A stretch of 64,000 nucleotides of DNA, taken from positions 1 through 64,000 of the forward strand of contig JAZQZL010000023.1 of the NCBI GenBank assembly GCA_045634005.1, in the 5' to 3' direction. The position numbers were made by a program, and so were the translations under genes. The stretch comes from Flemingiibacterium sp045634005 (GTDB lineage: Bacteria; Bacillota; Clostridia; Oscillospirales; CAG-272). The notes beneath the pieces are model-generated. The model saw nothing but the letters and a program-made list of their open reading frames with translations. It had not been told where the DNA came from and made no database searches. This document shows, one piece after another, positions 30,473 to 38,986 of this stretch. Positions within the stretch are counted from its first letter, which is position 1; every line of letters begins with the position of its first letter.

Positions 30473-31948
30473 ATGAAAAAAATCCTACTCACTCTCGCAC
30501 TTGCGACGCTCGTGCTTGTTGCCGCGTCGTGTAAAGACGAACCCGACTTCGTGGACGTTTACACACCGCAAAGCGGCATTATCGCAGGCGAAGTCATAGC
30601 CGAAACCGACACGTACACGCTCACGAAGGCGTCAAACGGCTACGCGGTGTATAAAACCGCCGACAAGTCGCTTATCGACGTGTACGAGGACTGTGAAAGG
30701 CTTGCCTACTTTGGCGCCGACGAGGATATTCGCAACAGCTACGTCCTCGTGAATATGACGGATAACACCGCACTTGTTAACAGATTCAAATTCGCACGCC
30801 TTAACGACGAGAACGAGCTCTATCTCGGCGATACGGCGTATTCGAACTACTCCTTCCACGGCGACTACGTTATCATCGACGGCATCGTATACGACGGCAA
30901 TTTGGAGCTTATCGGACTCGCGTACGGCGACGTTGCTTCCGTCGCACCGCTCTCAGAGGGCGGCACTATCACCTTCACGGGCAACATCGACGGCGTCACG
31001 CGCTCGTATTTCTATATGGAAAAGACGGAATCCATCGTGTATAAGGACTACTTTATCTCCGTTTACGGCGTGCCGAAGGACGTTGACTTTATCTTCAGGG
31101 ACAATAATTATTATTTTAAGTCGGGCGAGAGCTATTACAAGCTTCCGTACGGCTCCGATACGCTCAACGTTATCTCCGCGCTCTGCGACAGGGACGGAGT
31201 TCTGCGGCTCAATCACGCCATTTCCGATTTAATAAAGGAAATGGGCGAGGTGACTATCCTCTATTCCGATGACGGGCAGAATATGCGAACGCTTTTAGCC
31301 GAACCCATTCGTCTTGACGGTGCAGGCGCATACTTCTACGGCGAGGACGAGGCGACGTATCCGCCCGAGGCGGCATACTTCGGCGAATACGACCGCTACC
31401 GTTCTGCGGTCAATCCGAACGCGAGCTGGCTCGTCGGCTCAAACAGCACGTTCATCGGTTTTCTTGGTGTGACGCAAGTAGTCGACACCGAGCGCACGCT
31501 GATGCACCATAACGGCATACTGTATAAGTACGGCGGCAACGGCGGCTTCGGTAAGATAGCCGAGTTTGACAAATACGCCACGCTCTATACGGGCGAGCTT
31601 ATAGCAAAGCCCAAGGGCAAGGAGGAGTACGTCGTCTACGGCAAGTCGGGCGCGTCGATACCGATAGAATGTCAGAGGATACACGACCTTTTCACCTTCG
31701 GCGCGGCGGTGAGCGTCGGCGACGAGATACGCTTCCTCGATGAGCACGGCAAGGTGCTCGCGGCGGTGCGCGGATACGACGAGGACCTCGTGCTTGATAC
31801 AGAGAAAACGGGCATTGTAGACGATACCGAAGAATACCACCTTGTATTCACCGATCCCCTGCTTCGCAACAAAGAGGGCGTGCTTTTGATGTTCGATTTC
31901 TATTTCAATATAGCAACCGGTGAATACGGACTTTACGTTGGAAATTAA
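30473..31948 (+). CDS. Large lipoprotein (second of three)
   Basis: The 491-residue protein has a clear lipoprotein signal (LATLVLVAASC, Cys at residue 20) and then strand-rich repeats (GYAVYKTADKSLIDVYED, IIDGIVYDGNLELIG, RFLDEHGKVLAAV), similar in style to the first protein. AAGGAGG lies 9 bases before the start. The gene follows the first lipoprotein by 22 bases and precedes the third by 16, so the three are one unit. I recognise no domain with a known activity. Confidence 0.75.
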   Translation: MKKILLTLALATLVLVAASCKDEPDFVDVYTPQSGIIAGEVIAETDTYTLTKASNGYAVYKTADKSLIDVYEDCERLAYFGADEDIRNSYVLVNMTDNTALVNRFKFARLNDENELYLGDTAYSNYSFHGDYVIIDGIVYDGNLELIGLAYGDVASVAPLSEGGTITFTGNIDGVTRSYFYMEKTESIVYKDYFISVYGVPKDVDFIFRDNNYYFKSGESYYKLPYGSDTLNVISALCDRDGVLRLNHAISDLIKEMGEVTILYSDDGQNMRTLLAEPIRLDGAGAYFYGEDEATYPPEAAYFGEYDRYRSAVNPNASWLVGSNSTFIGFLGVTQVVDTERTLMHHNGILYKYGGNGGFGKIAEFDKYATLYTGELIAKPKGKEEYVVYGKSGASIPIECQRIHDLFTFGAAVSVGDEIRFLDEHGKVLAAVRGYDEDLVLDTEKTGIVDDTEEYHLVFTDPLLRNKEGVLLMFDFYFNIATGEYGLYVGN

Positions 31949-31964
31949 CCCAAGGAGATACACT

Positions 31965-34181
31965 ATGAAAAAACTTTTGGCTTTACTTATTCTTTCGGGC
32001 TTAATTCTTTCCTCCTGCGCTATCGGCAGGGGCGGTGACATCGAGCAGCTCGATCCGTTTGGCACAGGCGGCGACACGCCCACCGACACGATCGAGCCGA
32101 TCGGCGACGACGGTGCGGACGTCAGCGACACCACCGATACGCCCGTGTCCGACACCGTGGACACGACATCACCCGAGCCTGACACGGCCGAGCCTGCCGA
32201 CACCGACGAGCCGGACGAAAATATATTCTTTGCTAACGAAGCCTTCAGCGTGAGCGTTACAGAGGACGGTGATTACCTATATCAACACACCGCGACCGGC
32301 TCCAGCCGCGTATACGAGGATGCGTTTTTGATCGGTGAGCGCGTGCTTCTTGTAAGCACTAACGGGGATATGAGCTATATTTGCTCCGTAGAGGATGACG
32401 GCCGTATCGAAGGCGGCATAAACGCTTCGAGCTTCACCAAATACGGCGAGTTTGTGTGGGCAGACGGCAAGCTTTACGGTGCGGATCTTATTGAGGTATT
32501 TAGCCTTGATACGCCGTATTATTGCGGCTACAATTTGACGACAAAAATCGAAGATATTCGCTACGATGAGGAAAATACCGTTCTCCACATCACACTCACA
32601 GCTAACAGTATTACACTCGAATACAGCCTCTATCTCGGACTTACCGCAGATGCGGTCTTGCCCGAGGGTGCGGCGCTTCTCGACGAGTACGACGGCGGCG
32701 GTTACGCAAATTCGGGATTATTATACTATGCCGAGGACGGCTATTATCAGACCTACGACTATCTGACGCTTAAGCTTCCGATCGACGGAGATTTTAAGGA
32801 TTTCGATATGATCAATCCGAGCTTGGCGCGCTTTATTAAGTCGGTTGACAGTGAGATATATATCGTTGAAACGAGCTACCATTTCAAAAGAGCCTCACAC
32901 GATCAGGCTTTTGTCGGACTCTCAACTGTGAGCGCAAGGCTTGATGAGGTAGTGGAAAATATCGACGTAAACTGTAAAGCAGAGTATAACGGTGCAACGG
33001 TGGTCGTTCTCGAGCCGAATACGTACGTATTTAAGGACGGCGACGTGATTCTTAAGAACGACAATTTTATGGTGGAAATATATACTGTCGGCAATTTGCT
33101 CGTTATCGGCGATTCTTACTATGATTTTCCCGAGGTTATATTAAAACCGGATTTGACACCGTTTTTAGACGAGAAGTTCGAGCGTATGGCTGAGCTTGAC
33201 GACGGAAATATGTTCTTCGCGTTTGAGAACGGACGCGCGGCTGTGCTTGACATGAACGGCGAGCGCGTGTATGAGTTTGATGAAAAGCTTAACGTGCTCG
33301 ATATAGGAGTAACGCGCCTTTCAAATGCGGACGGTTCAGCAGCACTTATCGGAGAGTGGATGCTTGCACTTGCCGAGGATGGCACGCTTCGCCTTTATAC
33401 GCCGTACGGCGAGGAGCTTTGTAACTTCGGTGAGATCTTCGATGATTACTATTATCACTGGATGCTCACGGGATATTATTCGAAAGAAGGCTATCCTACG
33501 GGACTTTATTTCATATTCGAGGACAGAAACGACCAGAATCCTGACAAAACCTACCAGCATCACAGCTACGAGTACTATTACAGCTTTGAAACGGGCGAGC
33601 ACGGTATGATCGATCTCGGCTATAGTGAATTTGCCTACGCAAAGCCCGTGCTTTACCTCTACCCGACCGAGGCGACCGACGTGACCGTCACCTTCGAGCA
33701 CCCCGAGCGCTTGACTGTCGATTATCCGAAATATACGGACGGTTGGCGTGTCACGGCGATGCCCGACGGCACGCTGACGGGCGAAAACGGACGCGAGTAT
33801 TACGCGCTCTATTGGGAGGAGGACAGCGAGTCCGCATACTACGCTTTCCCCGACGGCTTCTGTGTTTCAGGAGAGGACTCGGCGACGTTTTTAGAAGAAA
33901 AACTCGCCGCACTCGGCTTTACCGACAAAGAAGCAAACGAGTTTATAATATATTGGCTTCCTATACTCGAGGCAAATGAATACAACCTCATTCGCTTTGA
34001 GCTGACCGAGGAGCGCGAGGCATCGAACGCGCTTCACATTTCGCCCGCGCCCGATTCGCTGCTTCGAGTTGCGATGCACGTGAAGGCGGTGGATGCGCCC
34101 GTGACAATACGCGAGCAGAGGCTGCCTTCGTTTGAGCGAGTTGGCTTTGTCGCAGTTGAATGGGGCGGCTGCATACATTAA
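31965..34181 (+). CDS. Large lipoprotein with conserved KPVLYLYP domain (third of three)
   Basis: ATG 31965 follows AAGGAG; the frame upstream to 31920 lies inside the previous gene. The 738-residue protein has a lipoprotein signal (LILSGLILSSC, Cys at residue 18), a Thr/Asp/Pro-rich linker to about 86, strand-rich repeats, and at about 555-738 a domain starting AKPVLYLYPTEATDVTV and ending RVGFVAVEWGG. That domain recurs in secreted proteins of Clostridia, with conserved WRVTA, YYALYWE and YWLPILEANEYNLI; its function is not known to me. A perfect terminator closes the unit. Confidence 0.78.
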   Translation: MKKLLALLILSGLILSSCAIGRGGDIEQLDPFGTGGDTPTDTIEPIGDDGADVSDTTDTPVSDTVDTTSPEPDTAEPADTDEPDENIFFANEAFSVSVTEDGDYLYQHTATGSSRVYEDAFLIGERVLLVSTNGDMSYICSVEDDGRIEGGINASSFTKYGEFVWADGKLYGADLIEVFSLDTPYYCGYNLTTKIEDIRYDEENTVLHITLTANSITLEYSLYLGLTADAVLPEGAALLDEYDGGGYANSGLLYYAEDGYYQTYDYLTLKLPIDGDFKDFDMINPSLARFIKSVDSEIYIVETSYHFKRASHDQAFVGLSTVSARLDEVVENIDVNCKAEYNGATVVVLEPNTYVFKDGDVILKNDNFMVEIYTVGNLLVIGDSYYDFPEVILKPDLTPFLDEKFERMAELDDGNMFFAFENGRAAVLDMNGERVYEFDEKLNVLDIGVTRLSNADGSAALIGEWMLALAEDGTLRLYTPYGEELCNFGEIFDDYYYHWMLTGYYSKEGYPTGLYFIFEDRNDQNPDKTYQHHSYEYYYSFETGEHGMIDLGYSEFAYAKPVLYLYPTEATDVTVTFEHPERLTVDYPKYTDGWRVTAMPDGTLTGENGREYYALYWEEDSESAYYAFPDGFCVSGEDSATFLEEKLAALGFTDKEANEFIIYWLPILEANEYNLIRFELTEEREASNALHISPAPDSLLRVAMHVKAVDAPVTIREQRLPSFERVGFVAVEWGGCIH

Positions 34182-34186
34182 AGAAA

Positions 34187-34218
34187 ACGGACGGCTTTAG
34201 AGCCGTCCGTTGTTTTGT
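34187..34218. terminator. Terminator after the lipoprotein cluster
   Basis: ACGGACGGCT-TTAG-AGCCGTCCGT with a T-rich run. It lies between convergent genes. Confidence 0.9.
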
Positions 34219-34224
34219 TTTCGG

Positions 34225-35796
34225 TTATACTTCGGTACACGCACTTGGGATAAGGAGCACCGATGCGTCGGCGGTGTTCGCCGCCTCGATAGCGGCGACG
34301 GTGGTTTTGTAGCGCTTGGCGACCTGCCAGAGCGTGTCGGATTTTGACGGGTAGCAGAGCGTCATCACAGCGCCGTCCGCGTCGTGCTTGCATTCGCCCG
34401 AAATACGCACTGCCGATACGGCAGATATGTTTTTCTCTTCACAGACTGCCGCCAGGACCGATACCTCAAAATCGAGGTGCAGGCTGTCACCTGTTGCGAG
34501 CGTACGGATATCCGATGCGGTAAGCTCGGCGGTGCATAGCGGCGATTCGCACATCTCCGCTGCGCCAAGCTCACATTTTATCGGCACGCTTGCCGTTACT
34601 CCCGAATATGCGCCGCCGTCCTCTGTGATAAGGGAAACGAGTGCGTTTGCCGTGAGCGCGAGCCGTCCGCGTTGTACGCTCACCTCGGGAGATACGATCT
34701 CTATCTGCGCATCAACTACAGAAGCACCGTCGCCGAGGGAGAGGGATTCGCGAGAGAGGGAATGTCCGACGGAGAAGCTTGTTGCGAAGAGCCTATCGGG
34801 CGATTTTGCGGCGAGCGACTTCACGGCACATTCCGAGGCGTGTGTAGTCGAGTATGCATCGAGCACCACGCACACGTCCTCGCCGCCGACGATATTCACG
34901 TACACGTCAGCGCTCACGTCAAGCTCGACCACCCGGCGCTCGCCGTACGGGTTTTCGGCGACGTCAGCGTTTATCTCGACCGTCGTTGCGGTTGCGTGTG
35001 CAGAGAGCGTATCTGCGCGGCAGGCGGAGAAAGCACCGCAGTGATCGGCGCCGTCGGCTATGTAGGCGACCGGTATCTTTCGTGAAAAGCTCTTGTATGC
35101 GCCTGCCTCTCCCTGCGACTTGTAGATGCAGTCAACGCTCATCATACCCTTTAAGGATACGGTCGAGTCGTCGAGATTTACCTTGGCTTCATTAAAAAAT
35201 ACGTCGGCTGTGCAGGAGATTATTTCGTCTATCGCGGGCTGTGACGGATCCGGCTCAAGGTTTTCGCCGATACGGAGCGGCTCTGCGAGGAACGTGCGCT
35301 CACGGCGCGCTGTAACGGTGGAGGTGAGCTTTTCGACGGCTGCGGCGGATATGAGGTCAGGCGCGCCCTCGATGCTCGGTTCTATTTGGTGGGAAAGCGT
35401 TATTTTAACAGCGGTTGATACGGTGGATTTTAGTGTCAGCTTGCGCGGATTTGCAAGACGTGCACTGCACGAGCTTACAGTCGGCGTTATACAGATATTG
35501 GCGCGTTCCGGGCTCTCAACGTCGTTTGTTGAGCCGTCCCATTCGCCGGAAAAGTGTACGCAGTGTACGGATTCACCGTCCTCTGTGTCGGCGGAGAATA
35601 TTACGCTGTAATCGACAGCGCCGGAAAATTCAAGTCTGCGTCCGGAGATATATCGACTTAGGAGGACGGGCTTCGCTGTGACGCGCAGTATGCGCTTCAC
35701 GTCAGGGTAGACGTCGGGCAGAATGTAGTCGCCCATAAGCTCGGTGGGAATGTGTCCCTCAAATGCGAGAGTTTCGAGTAGCTGTGTTGGTTTCAT
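34225..35796 (-). CDS. DUF3794 and LysM spore-type protein
   Basis: The 523-residue protein holds three DUF3794-type beta repeats (starting LETLAFEGHIPTELMGDYILPDVYPDVKRI, around 200-320, and around 350-460) and a C-terminal LysM domain (about 472-520, SDTLWQVAKRYKTTVAAIEAANT). DUF3794 with LysM is the layout of SpoVID-like spore envelope proteins; LysM binds glycan such as cortex peptidoglycan. ATG 35796 follows GGAAGG; the longer frame to 35838 has no ribosome site. A sigma-E-like promoter lies upstream. It is convergent with the lipoprotein cluster. Confidence 0.85.
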   Translation of the reverse strand: MKPTQLLETLAFEGHIPTELMGDYILPDVYPDVKRILRVTAKPVLLSRYISGRRLEFSGAVDYSVIFSADTEDGESVHCVHFSGEWDGSTNDVESPERANICITPTVSSCSARLANPRKLTLKSTVSTAVKITLSHQIEPSIEGAPDLISAAAVEKLTSTVTARRERTFLAEPLRIGENLEPDPSQPAIDEIISCTADVFFNEAKVNLDDSTVSLKGMMSVDCIYKSQGEAGAYKSFSRKIPVAYIADGADHCGAFSACRADTLSAHATATTVEINADVAENPYGERRVVELDVSADVYVNIVGGEDVCVVLDAYSTTHASECAVKSLAAKSPDRLFATSFSVGHSLSRESLSLGDGASVVDAQIEIVSPEVSVQRGRLALTANALVSLITEDGGAYSGVTASVPIKCELGAAEMCESPLCTAELTASDIRTLATGDSLHLDFEVSVLAAVCEEKNISAVSAVRISGECKHDADGAVMTLCYPSKSDTLWQVAKRYKTTVAAIEAANTADASVLLIPSACTEV

Positions 35797-35827
35797 AGGC
35801 AGTACCTTCCTTCGTGTTTTTTGTAAA

Positions 35828-35857
35828 AATATATGCATTTCTGCCCTAAAAAATGCC
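35828..35857 (-). promoter_or_regulatory. Sigma-E-like promoter of the DUF3794 gene
   Basis: On the minus strand GGCATTTT (35850-35857), 14 bases and CATATATT (35828-35835). This fits the sigma-E pattern, though less well than the other two. Confidence 0.45.
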
Positions 35858-35892
35858 GCAGGAAATATTTTTGAAAAAAATTCAAAAAGGTA

Positions 35893-35921
35893 TTGACAAA
35901 AGGTTTCAGTTGTGATAAAAT
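35893..35921 (+). promoter_or_regulatory. Promoter of tRNA-Arg
   Basis: TTGACA (35893-35898), a 17-base spacer and TAAAAT (35916-35921). Confidence 0.7.
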
Positions 35922-35945
35922 ATAATAGTCGTCGCGAGGCGATAT

Positions 35946-36021
35946 GCGCTTGTAGCTCAGTGGATAGAGTGCCCGGCTACGAACCGGTAGGTCGCAGGTT
36001 CGAATCCTGCCAGGCGCGCCA
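35946..36021 (+). tRNA. tRNA-Arg (ACG)
   Basis: The 76-base gene folds as a normal cloverleaf: acceptor GCGCTTG/CAGGCGC, D arm, anticodon loop CTACGAA with anticodon ACG in a CCGG/CCGG stem, T arm GCAGG-TTCGAAT-CCTGC, and an encoded CCA end. The ACG anticodon is read as inosine and decodes CGU, CGC and CGA. Confidence 0.95.
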
Positions 36022-36030
36022 TAACAAAAA

Positions 36031-36054
36031 ACCACCCAAACGGGTGGTTTTTTG
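36031..36054 (+). terminator. Terminator of tRNA-Arg
   Basis: ACCACCC-AAAC-GGGTGGT followed by six T residues. Confidence 0.9.
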
Positions 36055-36139
36055 TTATGCTCATTTGTAGGATGACCTCGCCGCCGCGTAGTAGATCCGT
36101 TTGGCGCGAACGCGTCTTGCGCATAGCGCGAGCTTATAG

Positions 36140-36480
36140 CGATGCGCGACATAATGCGCCAATTTCCATCTTAATTAGGAAATTGGCGCCGTTAAACGAA
36201 CACTCTGTGGTACGAAGCTTACGGCAAGACGAAGTTCCGAGCTGGGGCGAGGTGATAAGGCTACCTTTTACATATATTTGAGCCACGTAGGAGAGGGTTC
36301 AAAAGGGGGAGGGAGTACCGGCGACTGAGGTACTCCCTCCCCCTTTTCGTCCTCCCCGAGCTGCGGAAGCGGCGAGGTAAAAGCGAGCGATAGCCGCTTG
36401 TAAGCGGACCGTCGGGGACGCCGGTCCCTACGGGAGGCGAAGCCACTTTTCGTCCTCACCGAGCGCGCAGAGCACGCTCG
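36140..36480 (+). repeat. Mosaic palindromic repeat, copy D
   Basis: The gene-free stretch carries the GCGCCAATTTCC/GGAAATTGGCGC palindrome, the core CCGTTAAACGAACACTCTGTGG, TTTGAGCCACGTAGGAGAGG, and the GGGAGGGAGTACCGG/GGTACTCCCTCCC hairpin. AAGCGGACCGTCGGGGACG and GCCGGTCCCTACGGG follow, and this last part recurs near 60030. Confidence 0.8.
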
Positions 36481-36481
36481 G

Positions 36482-37231
36482 TCACTCTCCAAGCGCAGTA
36501 ATGCGCTTGTACTCGCGCGGCGTATATCCGGTACGCTTCTTGAACACGCGCGAGAAATAGTTGTAATCGCTGAATCCAACCGCCTCCGCTACCTTGACGA
36601 GTGACTGCACGTCGCCGACAAGCATTTTTTTCGCCTCGGCTATACGCGCGTCTATTAGATAGTCGATTATCGGCTTACCCGTTTCGCACCTGAATACGCC
36701 CTCGCAGTAAACGGGTGAGAAAAACGTCGCCTCGCCTATTGTTTCAAGCGTTATTTTAGAAGCGAGGTTTGCGTGTATGTACTCTATTATTTTGAGCGTG
36801 AGTGGGCTGTACTGCTTTTGTACCAGCTTGTCCTCTAAAATAAGCAGTATGCACGAAAGAAGATATGACGTTTTTTTAGTCGAGTCAACAAGCGGAAGCT
36901 TGGAAAATTCGTCGTATGCCGCGATGAGAAGGCGTACGTCGCTACCAACAAGCCGCTCTGATCTTATGGGAAGTCTTGGAGCGCGTTCCGGTGTAAAGTT
37001 GAAGCTTATATAGTCGGCGCGCTCCGTGCCGGCATCGCGCGCACGAAGCGTACCCGACGGCAAACAAAGCACGTCGCCGGCAGAGAGCGTGATGCTCTCG
37101 CCGTTTATTATGTATGAAAGGGTGCCGCGCAGAACGAGTGTCAGGTCGTAGTAGGGAATAGCCACGGTTGGCATTTTGGTACAAGAGGTGTCAGTGTTGT
37201 GCCTTGTGTATATAAGATTTGTAATGTTCAT
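36482..37231 (-). CDS. AraC-family regulator
   Basis: The 249-residue protein has an N-terminal cupin domain (about 20-100, LTLVLRGTLSYIINGESITL and AGDVLCLPSGTL) and a C-terminal pair of helix-turn-helix units (about 145-245, ITLETIGEATFFSPVYCEGVF and VAEAVGFSDYNYFSRVFKKR, ending TPREYKR). It is divergent from the sugar operon at 37361, with two TTAAGATAATG repeats in the 130-base gap, so it probably activates that operon when its sugar ligand binds. The ribosome site for ATG 37231 is weak and far. Confidence 0.9.
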   Translation of the reverse strand: MNITNLIYTRHNTDTSCTKMPTVAIPYYDLTLVLRGTLSYIINGESITLSAGDVLCLPSGTLRARDAGTERADYISFNFTPERAPRLPIRSERLVGSDVRLLIAAYDEFSKLPLVDSTKKTSYLLSCILLILEDKLVQKQYSPLTLKIIEYIHANLASKITLETIGEATFFSPVYCEGVFRCETGKPIIDYLIDARIAEAKKMLVGDVQSLVKVAEAVGFSDYNYFSRVFKKRTGYTPREYKRITALGE

Positions 37232-37232
37232 A

Positions 37233-37273
37233 TTAAGATAATGCTAATATCCCTTCGTTTTGTTAAGATAATG
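37233..37273 (+). promoter_or_regulatory. Direct repeats likely bound by the AraC regulator
   Basis: TTAAGATAATG occurs at 37233-37243 and again at 37263-37273, exactly 30 bases apart (about three helical turns), on one face of the DNA in the divergent promoter region. This is the usual form of AraC-type operators. Confidence 0.55.
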
Positions 37274-37360
37274 AATGTATTTTTGTTAAAAAAATGCTAT
37301 AATTATGATAACATAAAAAAATGCAGAAGTCAACGATTTTTTTGAAGGAGGATGTTTTTT

Positions 37361-38239
37361 ATGATAAAGCTTTGTGCCTTCGCCGACGAGGCTGACTCAA
37401 ACGTAGACGGTCAGATCGCCGCCTTAAAACGAAACGGCATCGGATTTATCGAGCTTCGCGGACTTGACGGTACCAATATCGCAAGTCTTACCGAAGAGCA
37501 GGCGCGTGATTATGCCGCTCGCTTCGAGAATGCAGGCATCAAGATATGGTCTATCGGCTCGCCGCTCGGCAAGGTCAAGATAAGCGAGGATTTTGAGCAA
37601 TATTCAAAGCTTGTCCGCCACGTTTGTAAGCTTGCAAATATTTTCGGCGCGGAGAAGATCAGAGTGTTCAGCTTCTTTGAGGCGTATGAATGCGAGGAAA
37701 AGGTTGTTAGCAACCTTCGCCGTATGGTCGCTATCGCCGAGGAGTACGGAGTTACCCTCTGCCACGAAAACGAGAAGGAGATCTTCGGCGACACGCTCGA
37801 GCGCGTTACCAAAATCGCCGAGGCTGTTCCGGGACTCCGCCTCATTTACGACCCTGCTAACTTCCTTGAGGTTGGCGAGGATCCAAACGTAACACTCGAT
37901 GCGCTTCACGCTAAAACGGAATATTTCCACATTAAAGACGTTATCTCTGCGACGGGCGAGCTTGTTCCCGCAGGCTACGGCGACGGACGTATTCCCGAAA
38001 TCGTTTCGCGAATCTCGGGCGACAAGGTGCTGACTATCGAGCCGCATCTTATGATATTCGAGGGATTTTCGGAAATCGATAACACCGAGATGAAAAACAA
38101 GTTCCACTTTGACGACAACAACGCTGCCTTCGATGCGGCTGTTGCAGCAATAAAAACGGTACTTGCCGAAGCAGGCTACACCGAAAACGAAGGAGGATTC
38201 ACAAAACAATGGAAGCAGGACTTAACTTATTTACGGTAA
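37361..38239 (+). CDS. Sugar phosphate isomerase/epimerase family protein
   Basis: The 292-residue TIM barrel of the AP-endonuclease 2 (xylose isomerase-like) family shows LCAFADEADSNVDGQI at the start, IKIWSIGSPLG, VTLCHENEKEIFGD with a metal Glu, IYDPANFLEVGE, and YFHIKDVIS with metal His and Asp. ATG 37361 follows AAGGAGG by 9 bases. Together with its neighbours it suggests isomerisation or lysis of an oxidised sugar. It overlaps the next gene by 31 bases, so the two are translationally coupled. The substrate is not known. Confidence 0.85.
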   Translation: MIKLCAFADEADSNVDGQIAALKRNGIGFIELRGLDGTNIASLTEEQARDYAARFENAGIKIWSIGSPLGKVKISEDFEQYSKLVRHVCKLANIFGAEKIRVFSFFEAYECEEKVVSNLRRMVAIAEEYGVTLCHENEKEIFGDTLERVTKIAEAVPGLRLIYDPANFLEVGEDPNVTLDALHAKTEYFHIKDVISATGELVPAGYGDGRIPEIVSRISGDKVLTIEPHLMIFEGFSEIDNTEMKNKFHFDDNNAAFDAAVAAIKTVLAEAGYTENEGGFTKQWKQDLTYLR

Positions 38240-38985
38240 GACACGCGATAAAGACAGAGGAAAACTTCCGCGCTACGGCACTTAAGCTTCGCGATATGGG
38301 ATACACGTTTATGCAGTTCTCGGGCGCACCGTTTAACCCTGACGTAATAAAGCGCGTATCCGACGCGAGCGGACTTCCCGTAGTGCTCACGCACGTTCCG
38401 ATGGACAGAATTATCGACGACACCGACGCGCTTATGGAACAGCACGCGCGGTTCGGCTGCAAGAACATCGGTCTTGGCATGATGCCCATCGAAACCATCA
38501 ACGACGAGGCGGCTTGCAAGGCGAAGATCGAGGCGCTTGAGGCTGCTGCTGAAAAAATGGCGAAGAACGGCTTTAAGTTCTTCTACCATCACCATCAGTT
38601 CGAGTTCACAAAGTACGGCGGCGAAACCGTATTCGACTATATGCTCCGCACGACCAAGTACATAAACTTCACCGCGGACACGTATTGGCTCCAGTACGGC
38701 GGTGTAAACGTGACCGACTTCCTTACAAAGCTTAACGGCAGAATCGAGTGCGTGCATCTTAAGGACTACAAGATGCTTACAACCAAAAAGGACGACGGCA
38801 AGTATGATGTCAAGCCCGTATTCGCACCCGTAGGCGACGGCACGCTCGACTTTAAGGCGGCTGTTGCGGCGGCAAAGAAGAGCGGAGCAAAGTATTTCCT
38901 CGTTGAGCAGGACAACGCTCCCGAGCTTGAGGATCCGATGGGACAGGTAGAGGCAAGTATTAAGTACATAAGAGAGGTTTTATAA
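38209..38985 (+). CDS. Second sugar phosphate isomerase/epimerase family protein
   Basis: The 258-residue TIM barrel belongs to the same broad family as the preceding gene but is clearly different: EAGLNLFTVRHAIKTEENF, PVVLTHVPMDRI, FKFFYHHHQFEFT with metal-binding His and Glu, FTADTYWLQYGG, and CVHLKDYKM. It resembles 2-keto-myo-inositol dehydratase-like and lyase-type members. GGAGG lies upstream inside the end of the previous gene. The oxidoreductase gene starts one base after its stop. The substrate is unknown. Confidence 0.85.
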   Translation: MEAGLNLFTVRHAIKTEENFRATALKLRDMGYTFMQFSGAPFNPDVIKRVSDASGLPVVLTHVPMDRIIDDTDALMEQHARFGCKNIGLGMMPIETINDEAACKAKIEALEAAAEKMAKNGFKFFYHHHQFEFTKYGGETVFDYMLRTTKYINFTADTYWLQYGGVNVTDFLTKLNGRIECVHLKDYKMLTTKKDDGKYDVKPVFAPVGDGTLDFKAAVAAAKKSGAKYFLVEQDNAPELEDPMGQVEASIKYIREVL

Positions 38986-38986
38986 T

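Noticed and set aside
35893..35926. TTGACA with TATAAT at 35921-35926 as the tRNA-Arg promoter
   Set aside because: The spacing would be 22 bases; TAAAAT at 35916-35921 gives 17 and is preferred.
36184..36281. Possible conserved small peptide in the mosaic repeats (PLNEHSVVRSLRQDEVPSWG)
   Set aside because: The frame is shared by copies A, C and D, but substitutions between copies change residues freely and copies E and F lose it, so it looks like repeat DNA, not a gene.
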